From NCBI RefSeq assembly GCF_000020125.1, contig NC_010676.1, forward strand, positions 2,418,001 to 2,482,000: DNA of 64,000 bases, in the 5' to 3' direction. Of this stretch, positions 1-8,287 are shown piece by piece. Position numbers and translations under genes: made by a program. This DNA comes from Paraburkholderia phytofirmans PsJN (GTDB taxonomy: Bacteria; Pseudomonadota; Gammaproteobacteria; Burkholderiales; Burkholderiaceae). Numbering within the stretch: position 1 is the first letter of the stretch; each line of letters begins with the position of its first letter. The notes beneath the pieces are model-generated. The model was not told where the DNA came from and ran no database searches. It saw nothing but the letters and a program-made list of their open reading frames with translations.

Positions 1-102
1 CAGCTCTTCAAAATACTGGAACGTTTGCTGCGTCAACGAAAACGCGACGGCCACATTGGCGCTTTGCATGGAGATGAATTGCTCTGGCGTCGAAAAATAC
101 AC
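1..102 (-). CDS. phasin family protein, N-terminal fragment
   Basis: An open frame runs off the left edge of the window. It starts at a GTG (102-100) with an AAGGAG ribosome site six bases upstream. The 34 visible residues begin MYFSTPEQFISMQSANV and continue amphipathic up to QYFEEL. A TPEQF start followed by a Q/A/N-rich helix is typical of Burkholderia polyhydroxyalkanoate granule phasins, which coat storage granules. The rest of the gene lies outside the window, so length and C-terminus cannot be judged. An in-frame ATG at 69-67 is an alternative start, but it would drop the family-like TPEQF motif and has no comparable ribosome site. Confidence 0.6.
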   Translation of the reverse strand, partial: MYFSTPEQFISMQSANVAVAFSLTQQTFQYFEEL

Positions 103-555
103 TCTGGACTCCTTCTTTAAAACGTTCACATTGCTCAGACAAGAGGCATGCGAAACCAGCGGGACGCAAGCAGATTGTTGACCCTCGAATTGCGCCAACC
201 CGCTCGAATCGTTCTGCGATGCAGCATTAGATGAAACATTCTAACTTTGTTAAATCTGCGCTTGGCGTACTCTTTTGTAGGTGATTACCCTTGAATCAAG
301 GGGCGGTTTTGGCTGAGGAATTACGCGGTGGCGGTGCCTGAAAGATCAGTGGAATAGGTGCAGCCCCCGCGCATGCGCCGACGTGCGGCACCTCACGTAG
401 AAACCACCATCGATAAGCGGCTAGATCGCGCTATCAAGTGCGTGAGCAGATGTGCAATAGACGGTCAAATACATGTGCATCCGACCGTCTATTTCATGGG
501 AGAGAAAAGAAATGTGATGCGGATTTACAACCATTTATTGGTAACGCTGCGGAAT
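103..555. other. intergenic region without a convincing gene
   Basis: About 450 bases with lower GC than the flanks and no coding frame I can support. It holds the upstream region of the leftward phasin gene, a short inverted repeat (CCCTTG, 3-base spacer, CAAGGG at 288-302) and an 11-bp-arm inverted repeat at 456-493. Confidence 0.6.
456..493. repeat. inverted repeat, 11-bp perfect arms, 16-base spacer
   Basis: AATAGACGGTC at 456-466 is mirrored by GACCGTCTATT at 483-493. It lies about 60 bases past the stop of the leftward cupin gene, so it could be that operon's terminator, but no T-run follows on either strand. A protein-binding site is equally possible. Confidence 0.45.
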
Positions 556-1074
556 TTAATCCGGCGGCAATACCAGTGGACCGCAATTGGTATCAGCGAT
601 AAACGTCGCGAGTAATTTAGCCGTGTGCATTGCATCAGGGTTCTCCGCGAACAAATGAAGCGCCCGCGGCGGCTCAAACCACGTCTGTCCCGCCGCGTAG
701 TCGACAGGCGGCCCACCCTGCAGCTGCGAGCGGATCGTTCCTTCCAGCACGACCGCGCTCACTGCGCCGGGGTGACGATGCGCGGGCGTAAAGCCGAGTG
801 GAGGAAAGTCGACAATCGCCGTCGTCACCGACTTGCCGGGCGCGTTGGGCAACGCTTCGCACGAGAGCACCTTCACGGTCGACGCCGGACGGCTCGCTGC
901 GCCGGCATGCGTCGACACGCTGGACATCGACGAATCGCCGCCGCAAATGTCCGCGAACCAGTCGATTGCCGCACGTGGCGCCGACGGAGCGAGCGCCAGC
1001 ATCATCGTCGTAGCCAATGCGAGCATGGCGAGCTTGCGTGCGCAACGCGGCAGGGTCGGCGCCACCGGATTCAT
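556..1074 (-). CDS. secreted cupin-domain protein
   Basis: 172 residues with an N-terminal hydrophobic segment (about residues 16-36) ending in an Ala-rich cleavage-like site, so it is probably exported. The C-terminal half is a single cupin barrel: HRHPG with paired histidines at about residues 100-102, then VLEGTI, a YAAGQTWFEPP turn and a later histidine, the pattern of a metal-binding RmlC-like cupin. The substrate is not evident. The start codon overlaps the stop of the upstream epimerase-like gene as ATGA, which implies translational coupling. Two cysteines in the mature part could be paired in the periplasm. Confidence 0.75.
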   Translation of the reverse strand: MNPVAPTLPRCARKLAMLALATTMMLALAPSAPRAAIDWFADICGGDSSMSSVSTHAGAASRPASTVKVLSCEALPNAPGKSVTTAIVDFPPLGFTPAHRHPGAVSAVVLEGTIRSQLQGGPPVDYAAGQTWFEPPRALHLFAENPDAMHTAKLLATFIADTNCGPLVLPPD

Positions 1075-1808
1075 ACGCGCGCCGCCGAGCGGCTGTCCGG
1101 CGACCAGCCCAACTCACGGCGAGCTTTCGCGTTGGTCACTTCGGCGGCGTCTTGCGCGACGTTGTACACGCCCGCGCTGTTCCGCTGAAGCGCAAGCAAG
1201 GCCGCAAAAGCCGCAGCTTCCACATGCAGCGGGCTCGAACCAGCCGGCGCGTCGGCGCCCGTGCCGGGTCCATAGATCTGTCCATAGCGAAGCACTGTAC
1301 CGTTCAGCGACGCCGCTTCCAGCACGTGCCGCTCGAGCGCCGCGACGCCACGCACGCTCGTGCCGCGCGCGCCCTGCGCATCGATGTCGAGCGGGGAGCT
1401 TTCGTCGTAAGGCGTCGCTCTTGGCCGGTACGCCCATGCGATGCTTTGCGCGATCATTTTGCTGCTGCCCGCCGCGATCGCCGCGGCCACCAGGTTGCGC
1501 GTACCCTCATCGCGTATCCGCGCGTTCGCCGTGACCGCCTGCGCCATTCGGGCGGGGTCGAGCCCCGGCGGCAGGTCGGTCAATTGATGAATCACGCAAG
1601 CCGGCGCGATACGCACGAGCGCTTCGCGCAGCGCGGCTGCGTCGAATACATCGACGACGACCGGCACCACGCCCGCATCCTCGAGTTCTCTCGCACGATC
1701 CGCGCGCCGCGTGCTGCCGAACACCGTGTAGCCCGCGTCGAGCAACAGCGGCGCAAGCGCGCTGCCGATCACGCCCGTTATTCCGGCGACAAAAACCTTG
1801 TGTGCCAT
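1071..1808 (-). CDS. NAD(P)-dependent epimerase/dehydratase family protein
   Basis: 245 residues from the ATG at 1808, chosen because the glycine-rich motif GITGVIGSAL begins about 9 residues in and GGGAG precedes it; an upstream in-frame ATG at 1883 would add a non-homologous tail. The N-terminal Rossmann fold and the extended-SDR layout are clear. The usual YxxxK active-site pair is not obvious (the region near YRPRATPYDE is degenerate), so it may be an atypical or non-redox member. It is followed by the overlapping cupin gene and is divergent from the MocR regulator, which may control both. Confidence 0.75.
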   Translation of the reverse strand: MAHKVFVAGITGVIGSALAPLLLDAGYTVFGSTRRADRARELEDAGVVPVVVDVFDAAALREALVRIAPACVIHQLTDLPPGLDPARMAQAVTANARIRDEGTRNLVAAAIAAGSSKMIAQSIAWAYRPRATPYDESSPLDIDAQGARGTSVRGVAALERHVLEAASLNGTVLRYGQIYGPGTGADAPAGSSPLHVEAAAFAALLALQRNSAGVYNVAQDAAEVTNAKARRELGWSPDSRSAARV

Positions 1809-1861
1809 TTCCTTTCTCCCATTAGCCATTGCGCTTCCGATGAGCCCAGCATAAGACTGTG

Positions 1862-1884
1862 AATGGTCATTAAAAAGGTCCATT
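1862..1884. promoter_or_regulatory. candidate operator between epimerase-like and mocR genes
   Basis: AATGG (1862-1866) and CCATT (1880-1884) form an inverted pair. The same span also holds a direct repeat of GGTC about 12 bases apart, as seen at some MocR sites. It sits between the divergent starts at 1808 and 1923. Confidence 0.3.
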
Positions 1885-1922
1885 ATTCGGAAACTGACTG
1901 AGCCAATTAGACGGAGACCAAA

Positions 1923-3494
1923 GTGCGGCGAGCCGAACAGATCGAACTTGCGCTAGCGCCGAGACCGGAAGGCGTGCCGCTTCAGCGCTGGCTCTACGAC
2001 GAGCTGCGCCAGGCGATCCTGACAGCGACGTTGCCACCGTGCGCGCGCCTGCCTTCCACACGCGATCTCGCAGCGAGGTTTCGACTGTCGCGCGGGACGG
2101 TGCTGGGCGTTTTCGCGCAGCTTGAGGCGGAAGGGTATCTATCCGGCGCGGTGGGACGAGGCAGTTTCGTTGCGGCGGAACTGCCGGACCGGCGCATCGA
2201 CAGCGGCGAGCGGACGTCGCCCGGAAAGCGCGCTGGCAACAACGGTACGCAACCGCGCGACGTCGCGTTGTCGACGCGCGGCCGTTTGCTCGCGCGCAGC
2301 GCGTTTCAGCTCAGCGGCCGCACTCATCCGGCGCGCGCGTTTCGCGCCAGCCAGCCCGATCTCGACGCGTTTCCCTTCGAACTGTGGGCGCGGCTCGCGG
2401 CAAACCGGGTGCGTCGCGCGCGGCGGGATCTGCTCGGCGACGGCGAGGCACAAGGATATCGGCCGCTGCGCGAAGTGATCGCCGCTTATGTCGGCCCGTC
2501 GCGCGGTATTCGATGTTCGGCGGACAACGTGGTGGTGTTGGGCAGCGTTCAGCAGGCGATCGATCTGAGCGCTCGCCTCCTGCTCGATCCCGGCGACACT
2601 GCGTGGATGGAAGATCCCGGTTATCCCGGCGCCCGTTTCGTGCTCGAAGCCGCGGGCGCGCGAGTGATCGGCGTGCCGGTCGATACAGCCGGCGTCGATG
2701 TGTCATGGGCTCGCCAGCACCCCGCGGCAGCGCGTCTCGCCTATGTCACCGCCGGGCGTCAGGCGCCGCTAGGTCCGCCGCTCGCGCTCGAACGGCGGCT
2801 CTCGCTGCTCGAATGGGCGCGCGAGCGAGGCGCCATCATCATCGAGGACGACTACGACAGCGAGTACCGCTTCGAGGGTCACCCGCTCGCCGCGATGAAG
2901 AGCCTCGACGACCACGGACACGTGATCTACTGCGGCACCTTCAGCAAACTGCTGTTTCCCGCTTTGAGGACCGCGTACGCGATCTTGCCCGACCGATTGA
3001 TCGAACCGTTCGTGACCGCGCTGTCGTCCACGGCACGGCATGTTCCCACCGATCAGCAATCCGTGCTGCACGACTTTATCGCCGACGGCCATTTCGGCCG
3101 GCACATACGGCGCATGCGCATGCTCTATGGCGAACGAGCCGAGGCACTGACGTCGGCGCTCGAGCGGCATCTTTCGGGTTTGCTTGCGCTTGCGCCGATC
3201 GTGGCGGGCCTCGACGCGCCCGCGTTTCTGCCGCGAGACGCCGACGACACCGACGCCGCGCGGCGAGCGGCACGCGAAGGCATCGAGACGCGTCCGCTGT
3301 CGCTATACGCGATCGACCGTGCCGCGCCGCCGGGGCTCGTGCTCGGATTTGCTTCAATCGGTGTCGAGGAAATAGAGGCCGGCGTGATTGGTCTTGCTCG
3401 GGCGCTGACGCGCCGCAAACGCAACGTTGCAACAGGATTCGCCGATGCACACCGATATCCGTCAGGCGTTGACCGAGTTGCGCCGGACACTTAG
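1923..3494 (+). CDS. MocR-type GntR/aminotransferase-fold transcriptional regulator
   Basis: 523 residues from a GTG start preceded by GGAG. The N-terminal winged helix (about residues 20-85, with LPSTRDLAARFRLSRGTV) is joined by a linker to a class I aminotransferase fold. The PLP lysine lies in TFSKLLFPALR at about residue 342, and the DDYDSEYR motif lies before it. PdxR/MocR regulators usually sense PLP or an amine and act on a divergent gene, here the epimerase-like operon. The normal fold appears to end near ALTRRK (about residue 499). The last about 24 residues are translated from a remnant of another gene in a different frame (see the pqiB fragment), so this C-terminus is probably not native. 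Confidence 0.85.
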   Translation: MRRAEQIELALAPRPEGVPLQRWLYDELRQAILTATLPPCARLPSTRDLAARFRLSRGTVLGVFAQLEAEGYLSGAVGRGSFVAAELPDRRIDSGERTSPGKRAGNNGTQPRDVALSTRGRLLARSAFQLSGRTHPARAFRASQPDLDAFPFELWARLAANRVRRARRDLLGDGEAQGYRPLREVIAAYVGPSRGIRCSADNVVVLGSVQQAIDLSARLLLDPGDTAWMEDPGYPGARFVLEAAGARVIGVPVDTAGVDVSWARQHPAAARLAYVTAGRQAPLGPPLALERRLSLLEWARERGAIIIEDDYDSEYRFEGHPLAAMKSLDDHGHVIYCGTFSKLLFPALRTAYAILPDRLIEPFVTALSSTARHVPTDQQSVLHDFIADGHFGRHIRRMRMLYGERAEALTSALERHLSGLLALAPIVAGLDAPAFLPRDADDTDAARRAAREGIETRPLSLYAIDRAAPPGLVLGFASIGVEEIEAGVIGLARALTRRKRNVATGFADAHRYPSGVDRVAPDT

Positions 3495-3570
3495 CGCGCT
3501 GAAGGCGCTGTCGGGTTACCTGGAACAGCATCCTGAATCGATCGTGTCGGGTAAATCGGCGGACCGCTGA
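3409..3570 (+). pseudogene. C-terminal remnant of pqiB (MCE-family intermembrane transport protein)
   Basis: In the +1 frame relative to the MocR gene, an open stretch encodes NATLQQDSP, then QALTELRRTLSALKALSGYL, then EQHPESIVSGK and a stop at 3568-3570. This matches the recalled extreme C-terminus of PqiB-type MCE proteins: a helical LRALSDYL segment followed by HPES and G-K. No MCE domain lies upstream and no pqiC follows, so only the last about 53 codons remain. It overlaps the MocR 3' end in another frame, which points to a past deletion that joined the two genes. Family assignment rests on pattern memory, not a search. Confidence 0.6.
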
Positions 3571-3650
3571 CGTGCTTCGCGGCATGCTCGTGGGACAGGG
3601 TTGCGTCTGTGCGATGATGCCTCACGTCGACCCGACTCCCGGAGATCACG

Positions 3651-4112
3651 ATGAGCGGCAAATGGTTTTCGAAGTTCTCAAGCTTCCTTTCCACCATGAC
3701 CGGCAGGCCGGCCACCTTTGTGCTGGCCGTCCTGATGGTGATCGTCTGGGCCCTCACGGGCCCGCTCTTTCACTACAGCGATACGTGGCAACTCGTGATC
3801 AACACGTCGACGACGATCGTCACGTTTCTGATGGTCTTCCTGATCCAGAACACCCAGAACCGCGACACCGCCGCGATGCAGATCAAGCTCGACGAGTTGA
3901 TCCGCGCATTGGCAGGGGCTCACAACGCCCTGCTCGATCTCGAAGAACTCGAGGAAAAAGACTTGACGCGTTTTCGCAAACACTACGAAAGACTGGCTAA
4001 CGAAGCGCGGATCGCGCTGCGTGCCGGCGGCAGCGACACCGATTCGCCCTTCGTCGACAATCGCGATGACCGTGACGAAGAGCGGCCAGGCGGCAAGGCG
4101 CGGGGCGGCTAA
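3651..4112 (+). CDS. low-affinity iron permease family membrane protein
   Basis: 153 residues starting after GGAG (CCCGGAGATCACG). Two hydrophobic segments (about residues 20-40 and 46-64) are followed by QNTQNRDTAAMQIKLDELIRA, the conserved signature of the bacterial proteins grouped with low-affinity iron permeases. An acidic coiled tail of about 60 residues is rich in D and R. Bacterial members of this family have no proven transport role, so iron transport is only a family label. It is a single gene, convergent with the Tat hydrolase gene downstream. Confidence 0.8.
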   Translation: MSGKWFSKFSSFLSTMTGRPATFVLAVLMVIVWALTGPLFHYSDTWQLVINTSTTIVTFLMVFLIQNTQNRDTAAMQIKLDELIRALAGAHNALLDLEELEEKDLTRFRKHYERLANEARIALRAGGSDTDSPFVDNRDDRDEERPGGKARGG

Positions 4113-4181
4113 ACGGACGCGCGCGTCGCAACGCGACTAGCTGACGCTTTGTCCGCGATCACGCGTTTGCGCGCTATCCGC

Positions 4182-5213
4182 CTAGAAACGTGCGACGTCG
4201 ATCACTGCATCGGCGAATGCTTTCGGCGCTTCCTGCGGCAGGTTATGTCCGACCCCACCGTCGATATTCCGGTGCGCGTACTTGCCGGTGAACTTCTTCG
4301 CGTACGCCGCCGGATCGGGATGCGGCGCGCCGTTCGCGTCGCCTTCCATTGTGATGGTCGGCACGGCAATCGTCGGCGCCGCGGCCAAGCGCTTCTCCAG
4401 ATCGTCGTATTGCGGCTCGCCTTTCACCAGCCCCAGACGCCAGCGATAGTTGTGAATCACCACCGCGACATGGTCCGGATTGCTGAACGATTGCGCCGAG
4501 CGTTCGAAAGTCGCATCATCGAATTTCCATTTTGGCGATGCGGTGTGCCAGATCAGTTTGTTGAACTCGTGGCGATTCGCGTCGTAACCCGCTGCGCCGC
4601 GCTCCGTCGCGAAGTAGAACTGATACCACCACGCCAGCTCCGCTTTCGGCGGCAGCGGCGTGCGGTTCGCTTCCTGACTGCCGATCAGGTAGCCGCTCAC
4701 CGAGACCATCGCCTTGCATCGCTCCGGCCACAGCGCGGCGATGATATTCACCGTGCGTGCGCCCCAGTCGAAGCCGCCGAAAATCGCCTTGTCGATCTTC
4801 AACGCATCCATCAACGCGATGATGTCCACCGCCACGACCGCCTGCTGGCCGTTGCGCGGCGTATCCGCGGACAGGAACCGCGTCGTGCCATAACCGCGCA
4901 GATACGGCACGATCACGCGATAGCCGGCTGCCGCCAGCAACGGCGTGACTTCGGCAAACGCGTGGATATCGTAGGGCCAGCCGTGCAGCAGGATCACGAC
5001 CGGTCCGTTCTGCGGGCCCGCTTCGGCGTAGCCGATGCTGAGCGTGCCCGCGTTGATCTGCTTGAGGTTGTCGAACGAGGCGACGCTCGATCCCGCCTTC
5101 GTGCTATTGGACTGCGCGTTGGCAAGTCCGCTCAGTCCCAGCTCCATCAGGCTGAGGCCCGCAACCGTCGTCCCGAGCAGACGACGACGCCGCAAATTGA
5201 TCTGGTCAGACAT
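4182..5213 (-). CDS. Tat-exported alpha/beta hydrolase (epoxide-hydrolase-like), copy A
   Basis: 343 residues from the ATG at 5213 (GGAGG seven bases upstream). An RRRRLLGTT twin-arginine signal (residues 8-16) ends near ANAQS, so the enzyme is predicted to be exported folded. The fold shows HGWP (77-80), the nucleophile elbow GGFDWG with Asp149, and the late histidine in GVGHNLP (about 323): an Asp-type nucleophile as in epoxide hydrolases and haloalkane dehalogenases. It is the last gene of an MFS / M81 peptidase / hydrolase run, 19 bases after the peptidase. A second gene at 9414-10445 differs at only 5 of 343 residues. Confidence 0.88.
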   Translation of the reverse strand: MSDQINLRRRRLLGTTVAGLSLMELGLSGLANAQSNSTKAGSSVASFDNLKQINAGTLSIGYAEAGPQNGPVVILLHGWPYDIHAFAEVTPLLAAAGYRVIVPYLRGYGTTRFLSADTPRNGQQAVVAVDIIALMDALKIDKAIFGGFDWGARTVNIIAALWPERCKAMVSVSGYLIGSQEANRTPLPPKAELAWWYQFYFATERGAAGYDANRHEFNKLIWHTASPKWKFDDATFERSAQSFSNPDHVAVVIHNYRWRLGLVKGEPQYDDLEKRLAAAPTIAVPTITMEGDANGAPHPDPAAYAKKFTGKYAHRNIDGGVGHNLPQEAPKAFADAVIDVARF

Positions 5214-5232
5214 GGCGATTCCTCCAAAAAGA

Positions 5233-6750
5233 TTAAGCACTCGCGAGCCGTGCCGGATCGCTCTCACTGAAAGACGGCCCCAAAGGCCGCAAGCGGATGG
5301 CCGGATCGAGACGGGTCCACGGAAGATCGACGGGATCGGCAGCCATCGGCCCCGGCGCTTTCGCCACGAGGATCGCCTCGGCGATAGCCTCGAAATCCGC
5401 GCGAAAATGCACCGAACTCTTGTTGACGAGAATCTTCATCTGCTCCGGTTCGATGCCGGCCACGCGGAACAGGTTGCGATCGAACACCTGCATCTTGACC
5501 GAGCTCACCGCAATCCTGACGCCTTCGATCCGCAGGCAGGCAACCGGCCCCAACTCGCCTTGCATGCCGTTGAGCATCGGCCCATCGAAGCGGAAACGCC
5601 CGTCCGACAGGTGCTCGACTTCGAAAACGCCTTCCAGCGGCGCATCGCCCGGCACGCCGGACCGTCCGCCCAGCGCGAGTGAAATGCGCGTGCCCACACC
5701 TGCACGATGCGCCGCTGCCGCAGCCTCCGCATCCCAGATCACGCCGACCGCCGCGCCGGTGGCGCCATTGCGCAACAACGCGCGCACCATCCCCATCGTG
5801 TTCGAATCGCCGCCGACGCCCGGGTTGTCCTGCGTGTCCGCGATAATGACCGGCTTGGCCGCGGAACTGCTCACGCGGATTGCTTCGAGCGCCGCTTCGT
5901 CGGGCGTCAGGAACGGCACATCCCAGCGCGCTTCCTCGCCGGCGATCTTCGCGAACAGTGCGTCCGCTGCGTGTTCTGCCGCCGCTTTGTCGAATGCATA
6001 GGCCCAGATCGTCGGGCCGCACTCGGGAAAATCAGCCGCGGGAAAGCCCGGCGCAAACGACACGGTCACCACGGGCCGCTCTTCGAGATCCTCCAGCAAC
6101 TGGTACATCCCACGTGCAGGCTCGACCAGCGTGCACATGCCGTTCACGGGAATCAGGAATGGCACTCGACGCACCGCCCGGTGCAACACACGCCCTTCAT
6201 GCATCAGATCTTCGAGAAGCCGCGCGGCGCGCTCGCCGGTCTCCGCCATGTCCACGTGGGGATAGGTTCGATACGCCACGAGCGCACTCGCGTGTTCGAA
6301 CATGCGAGCGGTCACGTTGGCATGCAGATCCAGAGACACGACCACCGGCATGCGAGCGCCGACAATCCGGCGCACGCGTTCGAGCAGTTCCCCTTCGCCG
6401 TCGTCGTGTTGCTCGGTCACCATCGCACCGTGCAGGTCGAGATAGATCGCGTCGAAGCCGCCGGCCTCGACAGCGGCGAGAATCTCGCCGCCGATCCGCT
6501 CGAATGCATCCGTCGTGACGTGTGCCGATGCACTGGCGCCCGCCCAGATCACCGGCTTCAGTTCATGCCCGTTCGCTTCCATGACCTTGATGAACCCGCC
6601 AATCGGAACATTGACGTCGCGCAGTCCGAACACCGCGTCGCCCCGGACCATGGGTGGAAAGCCCTCGCCCTGAACGAAGCTCGAATAAGACGCCTTGGTG
6701 GGCGCGAACGTATTGGTTTCATGCTGGAAACCGGCGATCAGGATTTTCAT
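5233..6750 (-). CDS. M81 family metallopeptidase (MlrC-like)
   Basis: 505 residues from the ATG at 6750, which has AAGGTGA upstream; a GTG three codons earlier is also possible. The protein starts KILIAGFQHETNTFAP, the hallmark of the MlrC/M81 family. YLDLHGAMV, SLDLHANVT and HVDMAETG supply the conserved zinc-ligand region in the N-terminal domain, and the C-terminal MlrC domain holds DTQDNPGVGGDSNTMG. MlrC degrades linearised microcystin, but most soil homologues act on unknown peptides or amides. It sits between the MFS carrier and the Tat hydrolase on one strand, suggesting uptake and breakdown of a common substrate. Confidence 0.9.
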   Translation of the reverse strand: MKILIAGFQHETNTFAPTKASYSSFVQGEGFPPMVRGDAVFGLRDVNVPIGGFIKVMEANGHELKPVIWAGASASAHVTTDAFERIGGEILAAVEAGGFDAIYLDLHGAMVTEQHDDGEGELLERVRRIVGARMPVVVSLDLHANVTARMFEHASALVAYRTYPHVDMAETGERAARLLEDLMHEGRVLHRAVRRVPFLIPVNGMCTLVEPARGMYQLLEDLEERPVVTVSFAPGFPAADFPECGPTIWAYAFDKAAAEHAADALFAKIAGEEARWDVPFLTPDEAALEAIRVSSSAAKPVIIADTQDNPGVGGDSNTMGMVRALLRNGATGAAVGVIWDAEAAAAAHRAGVGTRISLALGGRSGVPGDAPLEGVFEVEHLSDGRFRFDGPMLNGMQGELGPVACLRIEGVRIAVSSVKMQVFDRNLFRVAGIEPEQMKILVNKSSVHFRADFEAIAEAILVAKAPGPMAADPVDLPWTRLDPAIRLRPLGPSFSESDPARLASA

Positions 6751-6855
6751 GTGTTTCACCTTTTCTCAAACGACCTCGCGACAAATCCGCGAGATGATAG
6801 GGATGCCTATCTTTTTGATTTCGACAAAGACCTTGCCATGCAGACTCAGCAGCCG

Positions 6856-8145
6856 TCAGTCCTGCTTGAGCGTCAGCTTGCCGGTCAATATCAGAATGGC
6901 GGCCAACGCGGCCGCGCCGGCCATGACGAAGAGACCGGCATGCATGCTGCCGGTCGATGCCTTGGCCCAGCCGACCACCGCCGACCCCCAGAAGCCGCCG
7001 GACAAGCCCACGGTATTGATAAGCGCGATGCCGCCTGCCGCCGCCGTTCCCTCGACAAGCTGGGACGGAATGGCCCAAAAAACCGTATAGGCCATCCAGA
7101 GGCAAGCCGTTCCCAGCGTCAACGCCGTGAGTGTGAGCATCACATTGCCGTCGGCGAAGATCGCCGCGATCAGGCAGATCGCCGCGCCGAGCGCCGGAAT
7201 CGCGCAATGGTAGCGGCGCTCGCCGACCCGGTCCGAGCTGCGGCCCGCGAGGTACATGCAGACGGCGGCCACGACATACGGAATCGCGCTGTACCAGCCG
7301 AGGCGGATCGTATCGCTCACGCCCTGCTCTTTCAGCAGCGTCGGCAACCAGAAGCTGATGGCATAGATGGGAAAGATGATGCTGAAGTAAGCGAACGCGA
7401 GCACATAGACTCTCGGGCTCTTCAACACGGCCTTGAACGAGTCCGCGCGATGTTCGGTCGGCGCGGTTTCGCGCCCCAGCAGCAACTTTTCGTCGTCGTT
7501 CAGCCAGCGCGCCTGCTCAGGCCGGTCGGACAACACGCGCAGCGTCAGCAGGCCGAGTGCAATGCACGGCAGGCCTTCCACGAGAAACATCCACTGCCAG
7601 CCGGCCAGGCCGCCGACACCGGAAAGGCTCGTCATGAGCCATGCGGACACCGGGCCGCCGACAATTCCGCCCAGCGGCCCGGCGACGAACACCAGCGCAA
7701 TGGCGCGCGCCATCCGCGCCGGTCCATACCAGCACGACAGGTAATAGATCATGCCCGGCGCGAAGCCCGCCTCGAACACGCCGAGCAGAAATCGCATGGC
7801 ATAAAAGGCCGGCACGCTGCGCACGAACAGCATGCACGCCGACGTGATGCCCCACAGCACGAGAATGCGGCTGAAGGTTCGGCGCGCGCCGACTTTCGGC
7901 AGCATGAGATTGCTCGGCAGTTCGAACAGCACGTAGCCGATGAAGAAGATGCCCGCGCCCACGCCGTATGCAGCGTCCGAAAAACCCAGGTCGGTCTGCA
8001 TCTGCAGCTTGGCGAAGCCGACATTGACGCGGTCCAGATACGCGAACATGTAGCAAGTCACGAGAAACGGCAGCAGCCGCCAGTTGAGCTTGCTGTAGAG
8101 CGCTGAGGCAGGATCGCCGGCGGCCGATGGATGGATTGCTGACAT
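6856..8145 (-). CDS. MFS transporter, anion:cation symporter type
   Basis: 429 residues from the ATG at 8145 with GGGAG upstream. Twelve hydrophobic segments are apparent. LDRVNVGFAKLQM in the first loop and the central GVFEAGFAPGMIYYLSCWY are typical of the ACS family (tartrate, phthalate, galactonate and related organic anions). It is first in a leftward run with the M81 peptidase and Tat hydrolase and divergent from the LysR gene, so it probably imports the operon's substrate. The substrate cannot be read from sequence. Confidence 0.88.
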   Translation of the reverse strand: MSAIHPSAAGDPASALYSKLNWRLLPFLVTCYMFAYLDRVNVGFAKLQMQTDLGFSDAAYGVGAGIFFIGYVLFELPSNLMLPKVGARRTFSRILVLWGITSACMLFVRSVPAFYAMRFLLGVFEAGFAPGMIYYLSCWYGPARMARAIALVFVAGPLGGIVGGPVSAWLMTSLSGVGGLAGWQWMFLVEGLPCIALGLLTLRVLSDRPEQARWLNDDEKLLLGRETAPTEHRADSFKAVLKSPRVYVLAFAYFSIIFPIYAISFWLPTLLKEQGVSDTIRLGWYSAIPYVVAAVCMYLAGRSSDRVGERRYHCAIPALGAAICLIAAIFADGNVMLTLTALTLGTACLWMAYTVFWAIPSQLVEGTAAAGGIALINTVGLSGGFWGSAVVGWAKASTGSMHAGLFVMAGAAALAAILILTGKLTLKQD

Positions 8146-8222
8146 GCGTGTCTCCCGGTTTTGCGTCCGTGGGCCCGTCGTGCGGGTTGAGTTGATGGTG
8201 GCAGGGCAAAACCTCACTAGCA

Positions 8223-8252
8223 AGAGCAACTAAGTTCACATATCGTTGCTCT
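8223..8252. promoter_or_regulatory. candidate LysR operator
   Basis: AGAGCAAC (8223-8230) and GTTGCTCT (8245-8252) are perfect 8-bp inverted arms around 14 AT-rich bases. They lie between the divergent MFS (start 8145) and LysR (start 8288) genes, the usual place for a LysR recognition site. Confidence 0.6.
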
Positions 8253-8287
8253 GTAGACAACGTTAATTTGAGCTCCGGAGCGACCAA

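Noticed and set aside
5707..8106. 799-codon plus-strand frame opposite the M81 and MFS genes
   Set aside because: Antisense shadow in GC-rich DNA: Arg/His/Ala-rich, no family motif, while the minus strand carries two clear proteins.
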